A DNA stretch of 64,000 nucleotides from Chitinibacter bivalviorum (lineage in GTDB: Bacteria; Pseudomonadota; Gammaproteobacteria; Burkholderiales; Chitinibacteraceae). Where the stretch lies: assembly GCF_013403565.1 (NCBI RefSeq), contig NZ_CP058627.1:744001-808000 (forward strand). Reading direction: 5' to 3'. The notes below the pieces were generated by a model that made no database searches, was not told the origin of the DNA, and worked only from the letters and a program-made list of their open reading frames with translations. Positions 46,459-55,337 of the stretch are shown here, piece by piece. Position 1 is the stretch's first letter; every line of letters starts with the position of its first letter. A program made the translations under genes and the position numbers.

Positions 46459-48246
46459 TTAATGAAGCATTGCTGCGCCATCAAAACCCAGTCGCAAATT
46501 ACCCCAGTGACGGCCATCGATGAAAATCGGCAAATCAAGCTCAGTCATGATCTCACCGGTATCACGAACATAGTTTTGCAGTAGGAAACGCTCGGTATTT
46601 TGCGCGGCACGTAGGCCGGCTGGGTCATTGAAAATGCGCTCGTTGCGGCTGTTGATTAAATCAACAGCTCGCTCCCCCGTCATTGCTTTTGAATACCAAC
46701 TATTGTGCGTTGGGCCGTAACCTTTGTTATCGACGGCTAAAGAAAACTTGCCTCCAATTGCAGTTTTTGCCAGTTGATCGTACAAGGGCTGGATTTCCGC
46801 TTCAAATAACTTGTTATAATTGGTTTTGTATTTCTGCGGTTGAGTGTTCGGTATCGCTTGATAGTTTTGATCAAATACATTGATGCCGCGATCATGCATG
46901 GCTTTGATCTTGCTGGCCACTTGATCTCTAAAGTCAGCACACAACGCAATTGTTGCATCTAGTGGACCATGACCAATAACAAAGCGGCCGACCATGGCTT
47001 GAACTTCTTCTGTGGCTTTGGCAACATCTTTAGACGATTCAGCAGAGCGGAGCATTTTTTCATTCACGCTGAGAGATAGCTGGTGAATTTCTGAGACATT
47101 GGAATTAACAATGTTATTTGCAGCGGTAAATTCTTCCAGCGTGTTGGCAATGCCACTTAATGCCGCAGCGGTATTTTCGAAGTCGCCAACCAGATGTGAA
47201 AATTGAGCTGCAGTCTTTTCTACGACATCACGCGTTTTATTGGCATCTTGGGTAATCAACTGGGTTTCATTCAAAGTTTCAGAAACCTGAGTCAGCATGT
47301 TATCGATATCGCTGGAAATTTCATCGGTCGCAACGCCCACTTTTTCCGCTAGTTTGCGGACTTCATCAGCCACAATAGCAAATCCACGACCGTGTTCCCC
47401 CGCTCGAGCGGCTTCGATGGCAGCATTTAAGGCCAGTAGGTTGGTTTGACCCGCAATTTCCTTAATTAAATCGACGATGGTTTTAATGCTGGCAGAGCGC
47501 TTGTTGAGCCCGTCAACGGTATGATTAAAGTTGGAAATTTTTCCATTAATGGCGTTGATGCGCTCGACCACATCCTGCAGTTCAGCATAAGACGCATGTG
47601 CCATCTCCAGATTGTTTGACGTCGTTTGGGAAATGTCGCCAGTTTGCCGAGAGACATTATTAATTCCAATGGTCGTACTATTACTGGCATTAACCACTTT
47701 TTGTGCCAGCAAGTCTTGCTGCTCGCTGGCTTGAGCTGATTCACGGATATGTTTTTGTGATTTAGCGGCTTCCAAAGCCATGCCTATTGTCATGGTTTGG
47801 ACATTGGCAATGATTTCACGCTGCTTGTTTAGAAAACGATTGCAGGTGATGGCCAACTGGCTAATTTCATCGCTATAGGGTGCGGGAATATTGCGCGATA
47901 AATCACCATCATGGTCTGCCGCATCGGCAAATACTTGATTGATCTGGATGACGGGCTTGGTTATCCAGAAGTAAAAATAGGTGATCTCAATGGCGGCTAG
48001 AATAATAGCGAGGGCGCTGATGAACCATGCCCAGAATATGAGGTCTGAGAAAACTTGCTGAATTTTAAGCCGTTCTGGGTTTGCCAAGCTTTGACTGATC
48101 TGTAAAACAGAGTCTTGCGCGCCATAAACGAGCAATAGCATCAGCAATGGAAAAAACGAGAGTAAGGCAATGAAGGCAAATTTACGCCCCAAAGTTGGGA
48201 TGAAGTGCTGCTCAAACGAGCGATGAAAATCTGCCAGCCATGCCAT
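46459..48246 (-). CDS. Methyl-accepting chemotaxis protein with C-terminal sensor
   Basis: A 595-residue chemoreceptor with an unusual layout. The N-terminus has two membrane helices (about 22-44 and 68-95) with only a short extracytoplasmic loop, then a HAMP-like region (about 96-150), then the signalling domain with the hairpin tip [20 protein letters not shown]. After the signalling coil, about 145 residues at the C-terminus form a soluble Cache/PAS-like domain ([46 protein letters not shown]). The sensor therefore lies in the cytoplasm and after the output domain. Ligand unknown. Confidence 0.88.
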   Translation of the reverse strand: MAWLADFHRSFEQHFIPTLGRKFAFIALLSFFPLLMLLLVYGAQDSVLQISQSLANPERLKIQQVFSDLIFWAWFISALAIILAAIEITYFYFWITKPVIQINQVFADAADHDGDLSRNIPAPYSDEISQLAITCNRFLNKQREIIANVQTMTIGMALEAAKSQKHIRESAQASEQQDLLAQKVVNASNSTTIGINNVSRQTGDISQTTSNNLEMAHASYAELQDVVERINAINGKISNFNHTVDGLNKRSASIKTIVDLIKEIAGQTNLLALNAAIEAARAGEHGRGFAIVADEVRKLAEKVGVATDEISSDIDNMLTQVSETLNETQLITQDANKTRDVVEKTAAQFSHLVGDFENTAAALSGIANTLEEFTAANNIVNSNVSEIHQLSLSVNEKMLRSAESSKDVAKATEEVQAMVGRFVIGHGPLDATIALCADFRDQVASKIKAMHDRGINVFDQNYQAIPNTQPQKYKTNYNKLFEAEIQPLYDQLAKTAIGGKFSLAVDNKGYGPTHNSWYSKAMTGERAVDLINSRNERIFNDPAGLRAAQNTERFLLQNYVRDTGEIMTELDLPIFIDGRHWGNLRLGFDGAAMLH

Positions 48247-48299
48247 ACTTTAATACTCGCTTACTTGGTTAATAGCCTAATTCATTCAGTTAAGACTAA

Positions 48300-48713
48300 T
48301 TAATGATCAAAAGCGAGTTGTAAATCGTCTAAGTTCAAATGCCATTTTTTCAACATGCGGCTAAATACTGCCAATTCTGCATCATTAATTTCTTGGTCTG
48401 ATTTAGCCAAGTCGAGCGACAGAGCCGCCAGCTGCAGGCGTTTTTTCGGTTCATCCACTGTTTCGAGTAGTTGATCAATACGATCTTTATCGACTAAATG
48501 TACGGTACCCGCTTCATCAGCTTCGTCGCCAATATCGTTGCAATAGTCCTGCAGCACTTGAATGAAACCTTTGCGACTGATGCCCAGCACGTCATATACA
48601 TGCAGGTGTTCCAGTTCATCGATTTCTTCTGGGTCAAAATTGCCGTCGCAAATCATTTGCAGTACCAAGATGCGAGCCATGGCTTCAGGGCTGTTATTAG
48701 CGTATTTTTTCAT
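48300..48713 (-). CDS. TerB-like helical protein
   Basis: A 137-residue soluble, acidic, mainly helical protein. The pattern of MARILVLQMICDGNFDPEEIDEL and then LAALSLDLAKSDQEINDAELAVFSRML looks like TerB-type domains, which bind metal through pairs of acidic residues. The family relation is weak and rests on pattern only. It lies between the chemoreceptor gene and the thioesterase gene on the same strand; the thioesterase gene ends three bases upstream, so those two are probably cotranscribed. Confidence 0.55.
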   Translation of the reverse strand: MKKYANNSPEAMARILVLQMICDGNFDPEEIDELEHLHVYDVLGISRKGFIQVLQDYCNDIGDEADEAGTVHLVDKDRIDQLLETVDEPKKRLQLAALSLDLAKSDQEINDAELAVFSRMLKKWHLNLDDLQLAFDH

Positions 48714-48716
48714 GTT

Positions 48717-49148
48717 CTATATTCCATGTGGTTCAATTGCCGCGCGTAAAGCAGGCGGTAATTTGCTTGTTTTTTTTAGTTGGTAATCGTACGCAACCAT
48801 GGTTGTTTTTGCTTGAGCGATGGTTTGCGTTTGGTGAGTGACATCATAGTAAAGTTCAAAGCTGGCGCGGCTGATTTCATCAATACCTAAACGAATCTGC
48901 AACACATCACCGTGAAAAGCCTCGTTCTTAAATACAATGGCAGCGTCGGCCATAATCAGGCCTTTGCCTCCAACATCCGTCTCCGAGCCAAAGCCCAAGT
49001 GTTGCAACCATTGCAAACGGGCTTCGTGCAATAGCGCCATCAGGGCGTCATTGCTTAAATGCTGACCGTAATTAATATCTCTGATCCGTACTGGCAATTC
49101 AAGAGTAAATAAATCGCAACTGGGCAATTCAAGCTGTAAACGTGCCAT
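48717..49148 (-). CDS. Hotdog-fold acyl-CoA thioesterase
   Basis: A 143-residue 4-hydroxybenzoyl-CoA thioesterase family (hotdog) protein. IRDINYGQHLSNDALMALLHEAR is the active-site helix and strand, with the catalytic acidic residue in the helix. FELYYDVTHQTQTIAQAKTTMVAYD and a Lys/Pro-rich tail follow. Such thioesterases cleave short or medium acyl-CoA. It is divergent from the universal stress protein gene. Confidence 0.85.
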   Translation of the reverse strand: MARLQLELPSCDLFTLELPVRIRDINYGQHLSNDALMALLHEARLQWLQHLGFGSETDVGGKGLIMADAAIVFKNEAFHGDVLQIRLGIDEISRASFELYYDVTHQTQTIAQAKTTMVAYDYQLKKTSKLPPALRAAIEPHGI

Positions 49149-49276
49149 GCTAGATCAGTAAATGCTTAAGTTTCGATGTCTTGAGTGTATTCCCGCCTTT
49201 GCCATGCCGCAATAGCCCAAACAGGAGCTAGCCTGCTAGACTGAAGAAAAACCTTACTTAGCTAGGAGAACTCATC

Positions 49277-49735
49277 ATGTATAGCCGGATATTAGTGCCA
49301 GTTGACCATAGTGATACGAGTGCTGCCGCTTTGGCTGAGGCCAGCAAGCTAGCGACAGAGCAGCATGCCGTTGTTCGCCTGATTCACGTTATCGATTTGG
49401 CGCAGTTTGCTTGGAGTGCAAATGAGTTTCTGGATGTGCCGCAATTACAGGCATCGCTCAAAGAGGGCGGTGAAAAATTACTCCAAGAGCGTGTTGCACT
49501 ACTGGAAAGCCAAGGGATAAAGGTTGAATCGGCTTTGGTGGAAATCTGGGGCGGACAAATTGCGCGCACTATCGTAGATGAATCGAGTAAATGGGAGGCT
49601 CATTTGCTGGTGATGGGAACCCATGGCTACGGTGGCTTGACGCATATGCTGCTAGGCAGTGTGGCAGAAGGGGTTATGAGGCATACCCACATTCCTGTCT
49701 TGCTGGTCAAAGCGGATGATCGCCCTGCGGTTTAA
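49277..49735 (+). CDS. Universal stress protein
   Basis: A 152-residue UspA-like protein. RILVPVDHSDTSAAALAEA and the nucleotide-binding loop MGTHGYGGLTHMLLGSVAEGVMRHTHIPVLLVK are both present, the second with the G-2x-G-9x-G(S/T) pattern of ATP-binding members. A TAGGAGA ribosome-binding site stands before the ATG. It is monocistronic and has no clear stress operator in front. Confidence 0.93.
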   Translation: MYSRILVPVDHSDTSAAALAEASKLATEQHAVVRLIHVIDLAQFAWSANEFLDVPQLQASLKEGGEKLLQERVALLESQGIKVESALVEIWGGQIARTIVDESSKWEAHLLVMGTHGYGGLTHMLLGSVAEGVMRHTHIPVLLVKADDRPAV

Positions 49736-49770
49736 GTATTTTCTTTACGTCTGAATTAGGTTTTTTTGGA

Positions 49771-50628
49771 ATGACAATCAAGGTAGCAGCGCCATTGTCT
49801 GTGGTGGATCATCGTCGTGATATTGCAGGCTTAAAATACGTTTATCCCGTGGTCTCAAGGCGCGCGGGTGGGGTTTCTATCGGCATTAATCTCAACCCAA
49901 ACAATGCGTGCAATTGGCGCTGCGTGTACTGCCAAGTGCCAGATTTAGTGCGCGGCAGTGGCCCTACGATTGATCTGGCCTTGCTTGCGTCTGAGCTTGA
50001 TCAGATGCTCAATCAAATTGTGACTGGCGACTTTATGCAAACCGCAGTGCCCGTGGAGGCAAGACGGCTGAATGATATTGCCTTTTCAGGTAATGGCGAG
50101 CCAACCACATCGCCGCAATTTTTAGAGGCTATTGAGCTAGTCGCTGCTGCGCAGCAGCGGTTTGATTTGGCGCTAAAAACGGTATTGATTACCAATGGTA
50201 GTCAGCTAGATAAAGCGTTTGTGCAGGAAGGGCTACGGCGCTTGGCGCAAATTCGGGGAGAGGTTTGGTTTAAATTAGATCGTGCACCCGTCGATGGATT
50301 TGAGTTTGTCAATCAAATCGCACTAAAGCGCGCACAAGTGGAGCGTCGTCTGGCCATGTCAGCGCAATGCTGCCCCACCTGGATTCAAACCTGTATGTTT
50401 GCAACTGATGGGCAGCTCCCAAGCGAAGCAGAGCTTGTTGCCTATGTGGATTTTCTGGCTGAGCAAATGGCTGCAGGTGTCAATTTGGCCGGTGTTTTGC
50501 TGTATGGCCTGGCTAGACCTTCATTGCAGACAGAAGCAAATCGCCTCAGCGCTGCACCGACTGACTGGATGCAAGCGCTGGCTGAGCGGATTAGGGCGAT
50601 AGGGCTTGAGGTGAAGCTCAGTACCTAG
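49771..50628 (+). CDS. Radical SAM protein of unknown function
   Basis: A 285-residue radical SAM enzyme. The 4Fe-4S cluster Cys residues are 47, 51 and 54 (ACNWRCVYCQ). FSGNGEPTTSPQF is the GGE-like motif that binds SAM. A second pair of Cys (AQCCPTW) and MFATDG lie in the C-terminal half. It belongs to a broad group of radical SAM proteins, somewhat like wyosine-type enzymes in its GEPT segment, but no partner peptide or substrate is near. It lies alone between the stress protein gene and the HTH gene. Confidence 0.8.
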   Translation: MTIKVAAPLSVVDHRRDIAGLKYVYPVVSRRAGGVSIGINLNPNNACNWRCVYCQVPDLVRGSGPTIDLALLASELDQMLNQIVTGDFMQTAVPVEARRLNDIAFSGNGEPTTSPQFLEAIELVAAAQQRFDLALKTVLITNGSQLDKAFVQEGLRRLAQIRGEVWFKLDRAPVDGFEFVNQIALKRAQVERRLAMSAQCCPTWIQTCMFATDGQLPSEAELVAYVDFLAEQMAAGVNLAGVLLYGLARPSLQTEANRLSAAPTDWMQALAERIRAIGLEVKLST

Positions 50629-50646
50629 TTGGGCAGTAAAAGCCTG

Positions 50647-50928
50647 TTAAGCCTCTGCTTTGGCTGCTTTTTTGATTAAATCATCAAGCAAGTTAGGTTG
50701 CTGTTCGCGCAGATAATTCAGCGCTTTGATTTCTTCGCGCTTGAGTGTCGCCAAATCTATTCCCTCAATGTGTACGACGCGGAGTAATTCGCGCACGGGC
50801 TTAGGCATGCTACGACCACTTTCGTAACGCGAGCCGCCGCTTTGGGTTACCCCAATCTGGCTCCAAAATTCTTGTTGGTTCATACCTAGTTGTTTGCGAA
50901 TTGCTTTGGGATTGAAGGTCGTATTCAT
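50647..50928 (-). CDS. Small HTH-domain regulator
   Basis: A 93-residue protein with an XRE/NadS-like helix-turn-helix: FNPKAIRKQLGMNQQEFWSQIGVTQSGGSRYESG. The C-terminal helices (LREQQPNLLDDLIKKAAKAEA) could mediate dimerisation. A frame extends to 51015, but the ATG at 50928 has an AGGAG ribosome-binding site and a family-like start. It has no toxin-like partner next to it; the next gene on this strand is barstar, more than 300 bp upstream, with a terminator between. Confidence 0.8.
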   Translation of the reverse strand: MNTTFNPKAIRKQLGMNQQEFWSQIGVTQSGGSRYESGRSMPKPVRELLRVVHIEGIDLATLKREEIKALNYLREQQPNLLDDLIKKAAKAEA

Positions 50929-51233
50929 GGTGGGCTCCTGAAGAATATGCCAGTCAAAGGCATGCCAAATTGATAATGTTGATGTCATCATAAGAATTTT
51001 GGCTTGCGGAGACACGGAACTATTACACCTTATCCATGTTGAATATTGACAATCGAGCGGGGGAACTTTTTCTCTTGCTGAATGGGCAAAGCGCAGATTC
51101 GTAGCTTTTAATTTTATTGATACAACTGCAAAAGTAAAAATGCCACTCGATTGCAGTGAACGAGTGGCGTTTGTGGGGTATGTTCTTAAAAGCCTTATTG
51201 GGTAATGCCTTTTGGCCTATAGGTTGGTGGGTA
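50929..51233. other. Intergenic stretch with barstar terminator and HTH promoter region
   Basis: About 305 bp without a gene. The half near barstar contains the strong intrinsic terminator at 51133-51169. The other half should hold the promoter of the small HTH gene; I see an AT-rich area around 50950-51050 but no clear -10/-35 pair or operator. Confidence 0.6.
51133..51169 (-). terminator. Intrinsic terminator of the barnase-barstar operon
   Basis: On the minus strand: CGCCACTCG-ttcactgcaat-CGAGTGGCA followed by TTTTTACTTTT. Eight GC-rich pairs and a T-rich tail about 65 bp past the barstar stop codon. Confidence 0.85.
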
Positions 51234-51512
51234 TTAGCAAAGTCCAACCTCTAAGTCATCACGCTCACCGGCGGCATCATTCAATACTGTCATCAAGTCA
51301 TGAAATTGCGTACCCGGCATGATTTTTTCTGATTGCATAAATCCCCGCCACATGATTTGTACTGGACCTGCCAAATCTGTCGTGAGTACATCATAAAGCG
51401 CGTCCAAATTACGGCCAAAGTCGGCGGGTAAATTGGCTTGCGTGGCGATCTGCTGGTAGGCCTCGTCGAGCGATTTAATTTGGCTTAATACTATTTGGGT
51501 GCCTACTGACAT
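51234..51512 (-). CDS. Barstar family ribonuclease inhibitor
   Basis: A 92-residue cytoplasmic protein of the barstar family. IKSLDEAYQQIATQANLPADFGRNLDALYDVLTTDL contains the inhibitory Tyr/Asn/Asp region that plugs the RNase active site in Bacillus barstar (FGRNLDALYD). It would protect the cell from the RNase encoded just upstream. Its start overlaps the RNase stop by 10 bp, so the inhibitor is made from the same message as the enzyme. Confidence 0.92.
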   Translation of the reverse strand: MSVGTQIVLSQIKSLDEAYQQIATQANLPADFGRNLDALYDVLTTDLAGPVQIMWRGFMQSEKIMPGTQFHDLMTVLNDAAGERDDLEVGLC

Positions 51513-51943
51513 GCGGAAATCTCCGTAAAAGTATTGTAGTGATCGACCGTAATATAGCGCGGGCCTTTGACTTGAAAGACAATCCGCTTTGCATTGCGCT
51601 TGTAGCCTTGATAGTCCAAATCGGCTTCGAAATATTTGCCATCAGGCAGTCGACGTTCCCGATTGCTAAATTTGTCCCCACCAATTGATTTGCCTGGCAG
51701 AGAGTCCCAGAGGCTGCTACCAGGTTTCCAGCCAGCCTGTTGCGCCGTTTTTTTGGTGACAAATTGATCAGGTAATCGATTGTTTTGATTCAGGCTCACT
51801 AAGATGTCTTGCAACTCTTTGGCTGGCACGTGTTTTTGCTGAGCGATATCGCGCGCTATTTGCTGGCAACTTGGTAAGGCAGCGTGATTGACGCCACTCC
51901 AGCTTAGGGTCAGTAGCACAATGAGGCTGGGTATTAATTTCAT
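51503..51943 (-). CDS. Secreted barnase-type guanyl-preferring ribonuclease
   Basis: A 146-residue extracellular RNase. Signal peptide about 1-21 (MKLIPSLIVLLTLSW, NHAA). The barnase core contains LPDQFVTKKTAQQAGW and PGKSIGGDKFSNRERRLP. The catalytic residues of Bacillus barnase map to Glu 106 (FEADL), Arg 116 and Arg 120 (KRNAKR), and His 135 (DHYNTF). Cys 26 and Cys 145 could form a disulfide not found in the Bacillus enzyme. Barstar directly follows. The gene is divergent from leuC. Role: nutrient scavenging or antagonism, unresolved. Confidence 0.94.
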   Translation of the reverse strand: MKLIPSLIVLLTLSWSGVNHAALPSCQQIARDIAQQKHVPAKELQDILVSLNQNNRLPDQFVTKKTAQQAGWKPGSSLWDSLPGKSIGGDKFSNRERRLPDGKYFEADLDYQGYKRNAKRIVFQVKGPRYITVDHYNTFTEISACQ

Positions 51944-52123
51944 CGGTGACTCACTTGTTGGGAAGGCTTGAAGCGCAATTTATTTGGTTTTGCATTTGTT
52001 GCGCAAGACGCGAGTGATTTAATCGACTTATCCAAGTCGCGAAGCGGCTTCCTTGGTTGTCGCAGAAGGTCGAATCCGCTACTATCAGGGGTTTCCCGAT
52101 TGTACCGAATGGCGATCCCTGTT

Positions 52124-53545
52124 ATGGCTCAAATCCTGTCCGCTAAAACTCTGTACGATAAACTTTGGCATTCGCACGTAGTACGCGAAGAAGCTGATGG
52201 TACATGCTTAATTTATATTGACCGTCACTTGGTGCATGAAGTGACTAGCCCTCAGGCCTTTGAAGGCTTGAAACTGGCGCATCGTTTGCCTTGGCGTAAT
52301 TCATCTGTGGTGGCGACGGCAGACCACAACACGCCAACGAATGAATGGGAAAAAGGGATTCAAGACCCTATTTCTCGTCTTCAGGTTGAAACGCTGGACG
52401 CCAATATCAAAGAATTTGGCGCGCTGGCTTATTTCCCATTTAAAGATCAACGTCAAGGTATCGTGCACGTGGTTGGCCCTGAAAATGGTGCCACCTTGCC
52501 GGGCATGACGGTAGTGTGTGGTGATAGCCATACTTCTACGCATGGTGCATTTGCTGCACTGGCGCATGGTATTGGTACCTCCGAAGTTGAGCACGTGTTG
52601 GCAACACAAACTTTGGTGGCCAAAAAATCCAAAGCGATGCTGGTGCGCGTAGATGGCAAACTCGGTACTGGCGTTACTGCGAAAGATGTCGCACTGGCGA
52701 TTATCGGCAAGATCGGTACTGCGGGCGGTACAGGCTATGCGATTGAATTTGGTGGTGAAGCGATTCGTAGCCTGAGTATCGAAGGCCGTATGACTTTGTG
52801 CAATATGGCAATCGAAGGCGGTGCACGCGCGGGCATGGTGGCCGTTGATGATAAAACCATCGAATACCTCAAAGGTCGTCCATTCTCGCCAAGTGCCGAG
52901 CAATGGGATGCTGCTGTTGCTAGCTGGAAAGAGCTGGTTTCAGATGAAGGCGCGGTATTTGATGCCGTTGTTGAGTTGCGCGCAGAAGACATTGAGCCGC
53001 AAATCACGTGGGGCACATCGCCAGAGCAAGTCTTGGGTGTATCAGGCAAAGTGCCTAACCCAGCGAATGAAGCTGATCCAGTGAAGAAGGGTAGTTACGA
53101 GCGCGCCTTGCAATATATGGGCTTGGCGGCAGATACCCCATTGACTGATATCGCGGTAGATAAAGTCTTTATCGGCTCCTGTACCAATAGCCGTATCGAA
53201 GATTTGCGTGCTGCGGCGGGTGTAGTGAAGGGTAAAAAGAAAGCCGCTAACGTTAAATTGGTCTTGATCGTACCTGGCTCTGGTTTGGTTAAAGCGCAGG
53301 CAGAAGCCGAAGGCCTCGATAAAGTCTTTATTGAAGCGGGCTTTGAATGGCGCGAGCCAGGTTGCTCAATGTGTCTGGCAATGAATGCCGACCGCTTAGA
53401 GCCGGGTGAGCGTTGTGCTTCAACGTCAAATCGCAACTTCGAAGGTCGTCAAGGTCAAGGTGGCCGTACGCATTTGGTGAGCCCAGAAATGGCGGCTGCG
53501 GCAGCGATCGCGGGTCATTTTGTCGACGTCCGTACGTTTGCCTAA
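52124..53545 (+). CDS. leuC: 3-isopropylmalate dehydratase, large subunit
   Basis: A 473-residue aconitase-family subunit that with LeuD isomerises 2-isopropylmalate to 3-isopropylmalate. [20 protein letters not shown] is the usual start, and [26 protein letters not shown] is present. The 4Fe-4S Cys ligands are in [12 protein letters not shown] and [11 protein letters not shown]. The frame is open upstream to 51968, but the ATG at 52124 matches the family. The leader before it shows no Leu-rich peptide, so I do not call attenuation. An entericidin-like gene sits between it and leuD. Confidence 0.97.
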   Translation: MAQILSAKTLYDKLWHSHVVREEADGTCLIYIDRHLVHEVTSPQAFEGLKLAHRLPWRNSSVVATADHNTPTNEWEKGIQDPISRLQVETLDANIKEFGALAYFPFKDQRQGIVHVVGPENGATLPGMTVVCGDSHTSTHGAFAALAHGIGTSEVEHVLATQTLVAKKSKAMLVRVDGKLGTGVTAKDVALAIIGKIGTAGGTGYAIEFGGEAIRSLSIEGRMTLCNMAIEGGARAGMVAVDDKTIEYLKGRPFSPSAEQWDAAVASWKELVSDEGAVFDAVVELRAEDIEPQITWGTSPEQVLGVSGKVPNPANEADPVKKGSYERALQYMGLAADTPLTDIAVDKVFIGSCTNSRIEDLRAAAGVVKGKKKAANVKLVLIVPGSGLVKAQAEAEGLDKVFIEAGFEWREPGCSMCLAMNADRLEPGERCASTSNRNFEGRQGQGGRTHLVSPEMAAAAAIAGHFVDVRTFA

Positions 53546-53560
53546 GCAAAGGTGATCACG

Positions 53561-53677
53561 ATGCGTACATTGATTCTCGGCGTATTGGTTCTGGTATTAA
53601 GTGCCTGCAATACCATGTCGGGTATTGGCAAGGACATTAAAAAGGGTGGCGAAGCCATCGAAAAGGCAGCGAAATGA
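53561..53677 (+). CDS. Entericidin-like small lipoprotein
   Basis: A 38-residue lipoprotein: a signal peptide [16 protein letters not shown] with the lipidated Cys at 16, then [23 protein letters not shown], which is the entericidin A/B pattern (NTxxGxGxDIxxGGxxIexAA). Entericidins are small outer-membrane lipoproteins related to cell-wall stress and antidote/toxin action. It begins 15 bp after the leuC stop and overlaps the leuD start by four bases (ATGA), so it is coupled to both. It is too short for common gene callers and easy to overlook. Confidence 0.85.
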   Translation: MRTLILGVLVLVLSACNTMSGIGKDIKKGGEAIEKAAK

Positions 53678-54312
53678 AACCTTTTGTGCAATTAGACGGT
53701 CTGGTTTGCGCGATGGATCGTGCAAACGTCGATACGGATGCCATCATTCCGAAACAGTTTTTGAAGTCGATCAAACGCTCAGGCTTTGGCCCAAATCTGT
53801 TTGATGAATGGCGCTATCTCGATCACGGTGAGCCGGGTATGGACAACAGCCTGCGCCAGCTCAATCCTGATTTCGAGCTTAACTTGCCTCGTAATCAAGG
53901 TGCTCAAGTGTTATTGGCGCGTGACAACTTTGGCTGCGGCAGCTCGCGCGAACACGCGCCATGGGCGATTGAAGATTTTGGCTTTCGCGCGCTGATCGCG
54001 CCAAGTTTTGCCGATATCTTTTTTAACAACTGCTTTAAAAATGGTTTGCTACCGATTGTGCAGCCAGCCGCAGTAGTTGATCAGCTTTTTGCCGAAGCAA
54101 AAACGGAAGGCTATCGTCTGAAAATTGATCTGGAAACTCAATCCATTACGACACCGAGCGGTGAAGTATTTAAATTTGAGATTACTGAACATCGCAAACA
54201 TTGTTTACTCAATGGCTTGGATGAAATTGGTTTAACTTTGGCGCATCGCGATGAAATTAGCGCCTTTGAGGCCAAGCGTCGAGCTGAGCAACCTTGGCTG
54301 TTTGCAAAATAA
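53674..54312 (+). CDS. leuD: 3-isopropylmalate dehydratase, small subunit
   Basis: A 212-residue partner of Leu[37 protein letters not shown] and [17 protein letters not shown] are typical. The ATG overlaps the entericidin stop by four bases. A strong terminator follows, so leuC, the entericidin gene and leuD make a complete transcription unit, separate from leuB. Confidence 0.96.
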   Translation: MKPFVQLDGLVCAMDRANVDTDAIIPKQFLKSIKRSGFGPNLFDEWRYLDHGEPGMDNSLRQLNPDFELNLPRNQGAQVLLARDNFGCGSSREHAPWAIEDFGFRALIAPSFADIFFNNCFKNGLLPIVQPAAVVDQLFAEAKTEGYRLKIDLETQSITTPSGEVFKFEITEHRKHCLLNGLDEIGLTLAHRDEISAFEAKRRAEQPWLFAK

Positions 54313-54318
54313 GTTAAT

Positions 54319-54352
54319 GAGCCCCTTTTTTATCATTGGGGCTCGTTTTTTT
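54319..54352 (+). terminator. Intrinsic terminator after leuD
   Basis: GAGCCCC, a 12-base loop, GGGGCTC, then G and seven T's. It ends the leuC-leuD unit seven bases past the stop. Confidence 0.9.
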
Positions 54353-54428
54353 AGGCTTTATCAATATTATTCTCTGAATTTTGTCGTATCCTTTTACGGT
54401 CGAATTCAATTTCTTGGAAAGTAAACCG

Positions 54429-55160
54429 ATGATCCTGCATAAATTTAAAAATCAAAGCGATCTAGATCGTGCCGCCGCTGACCTGATTATTTCTATGGTT
54501 CGTGCTAAACCAAACGCGATTTTGGGTATGGCTACTGGTGGTACGCCAGTTGGTTTGTATCAAGAAATCGTTAAAACATACCAAGCAGGTTTGGTGAGCT
54601 TTGCGCAAGCCAAAACATTCAATTTGGATGAGTATGTTGGTCTGCCAGTAACGCACCAAGAAAGCTATCGCAATTTTATGCAACGCAATCTGTTTGATCA
54701 CATTGATATCAAACGCGAAAACACCCATGTGCCTGATGGCAATGCTGCGGACGTTGATGCTGAGTGCCGCAGCTACGATCGCATGATGTTTGAACAAGGC
54801 CCAGTTGATTTGCAATTGCTCGGTATTGGCGGCAATGGTCACATCGGTTTTAACGAGCCAGATGAGCACCTGTCACGTGGTACTTATAAAGTAACGCTCA
54901 AGCAAGACACTCGCGAAGCCAACAAACGCTTCTTCAACCACATCGACGAAGTGCCAACGCACGCCGTAACGATGGGTATGGGTACCATCATGCAAGCTAA
55001 AACAATCCTGCTCGTAGTTAAAGGCGCGGAAAAAGCGGCGATCTTGGATGCGACGCTCAATGGCCCAATCACGACGCAAGTGCCAGCTTCATTGCTGCAA
55101 ACGCACCCACGCGTGATTGTGATGACTGATTGCGATGTAGACTACAAAGTATCGTTCTAA
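54429..55160 (+). CDS. nagB: Glucosamine-6-phosphate deaminase
   Basis: A 243-residue isomerase/deaminase that converts glucosamine-6-phosphate to fructose-6-phosphate and ammonia, the last step of GlcNAc/chitin catabolism. LGMATGGTPVGLYQEI binds phosphate, NLDEYVGL carries the catalytic Asp, and GIGGNGHIGFNEP is the family signature. At 243 residues it is the short, Bacillus-like form rather than the 266-residue hexameric allosteric E. coli form. The ATG at 54429 is used; the frame is open 48 bp upstream. It is flanked by terminators on both sides and is monocistronic inside the leucine gene area. Confidence 0.94.
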   Translation: MILHKFKNQSDLDRAAADLIISMVRAKPNAILGMATGGTPVGLYQEIVKTYQAGLVSFAQAKTFNLDEYVGLPVTHQESYRNFMQRNLFDHIDIKRENTHVPDGNAADVDAECRSYDRMMFEQGPVDLQLLGIGGNGHIGFNEPDEHLSRGTYKVTLKQDTREANKRFFNHIDEVPTHAVTMGMGTIMQAKTILLVVKGAEKAAILDATLNGPITTQVPASLLQTHPRVIVMTDCDVDYKVSF

Positions 55161-55178
55161 TCGGATTATCATTCGATC

Positions 55179-55203
55179 AAAAGAGGGGCATGCCCCTCTT
55201 TTT
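55179..55203 (+). terminator. Intrinsic terminator after nagB
   Basis: AAGAGGGGCA directly followed by its reverse complement TGCCCCTCTT and more T's, a near-perfect palindrome ending the nagB transcript. Confidence 0.88.
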
Positions 55204-55337
55204 CTACGTTTAAGTGCTGCAATAGTTGCACAGACAGCTTGGCATTTGCTGGGTATAGCGCTGTGAATCTTTATTTCAAAGGTTTTTCTGGCAATACCCA
55301 TGCAGTTTATGAAACACACAACGACCACGAGATAAAC

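Noticed and set aside
51944..52123. Possible leucine leader peptide or attenuator before leuC
   Set aside because: No short ORF with runs of Leu codons was found; a small CGACTT/AAGTCG stem exists but no terminator with T run follows.
52301..52903. Long open frame (200 codons) on the minus strand inside leuC
   Set aside because: Lies wholly within the clearly coding leuC, has no family features or ribosome-binding site, and is a shadow of codon bias.
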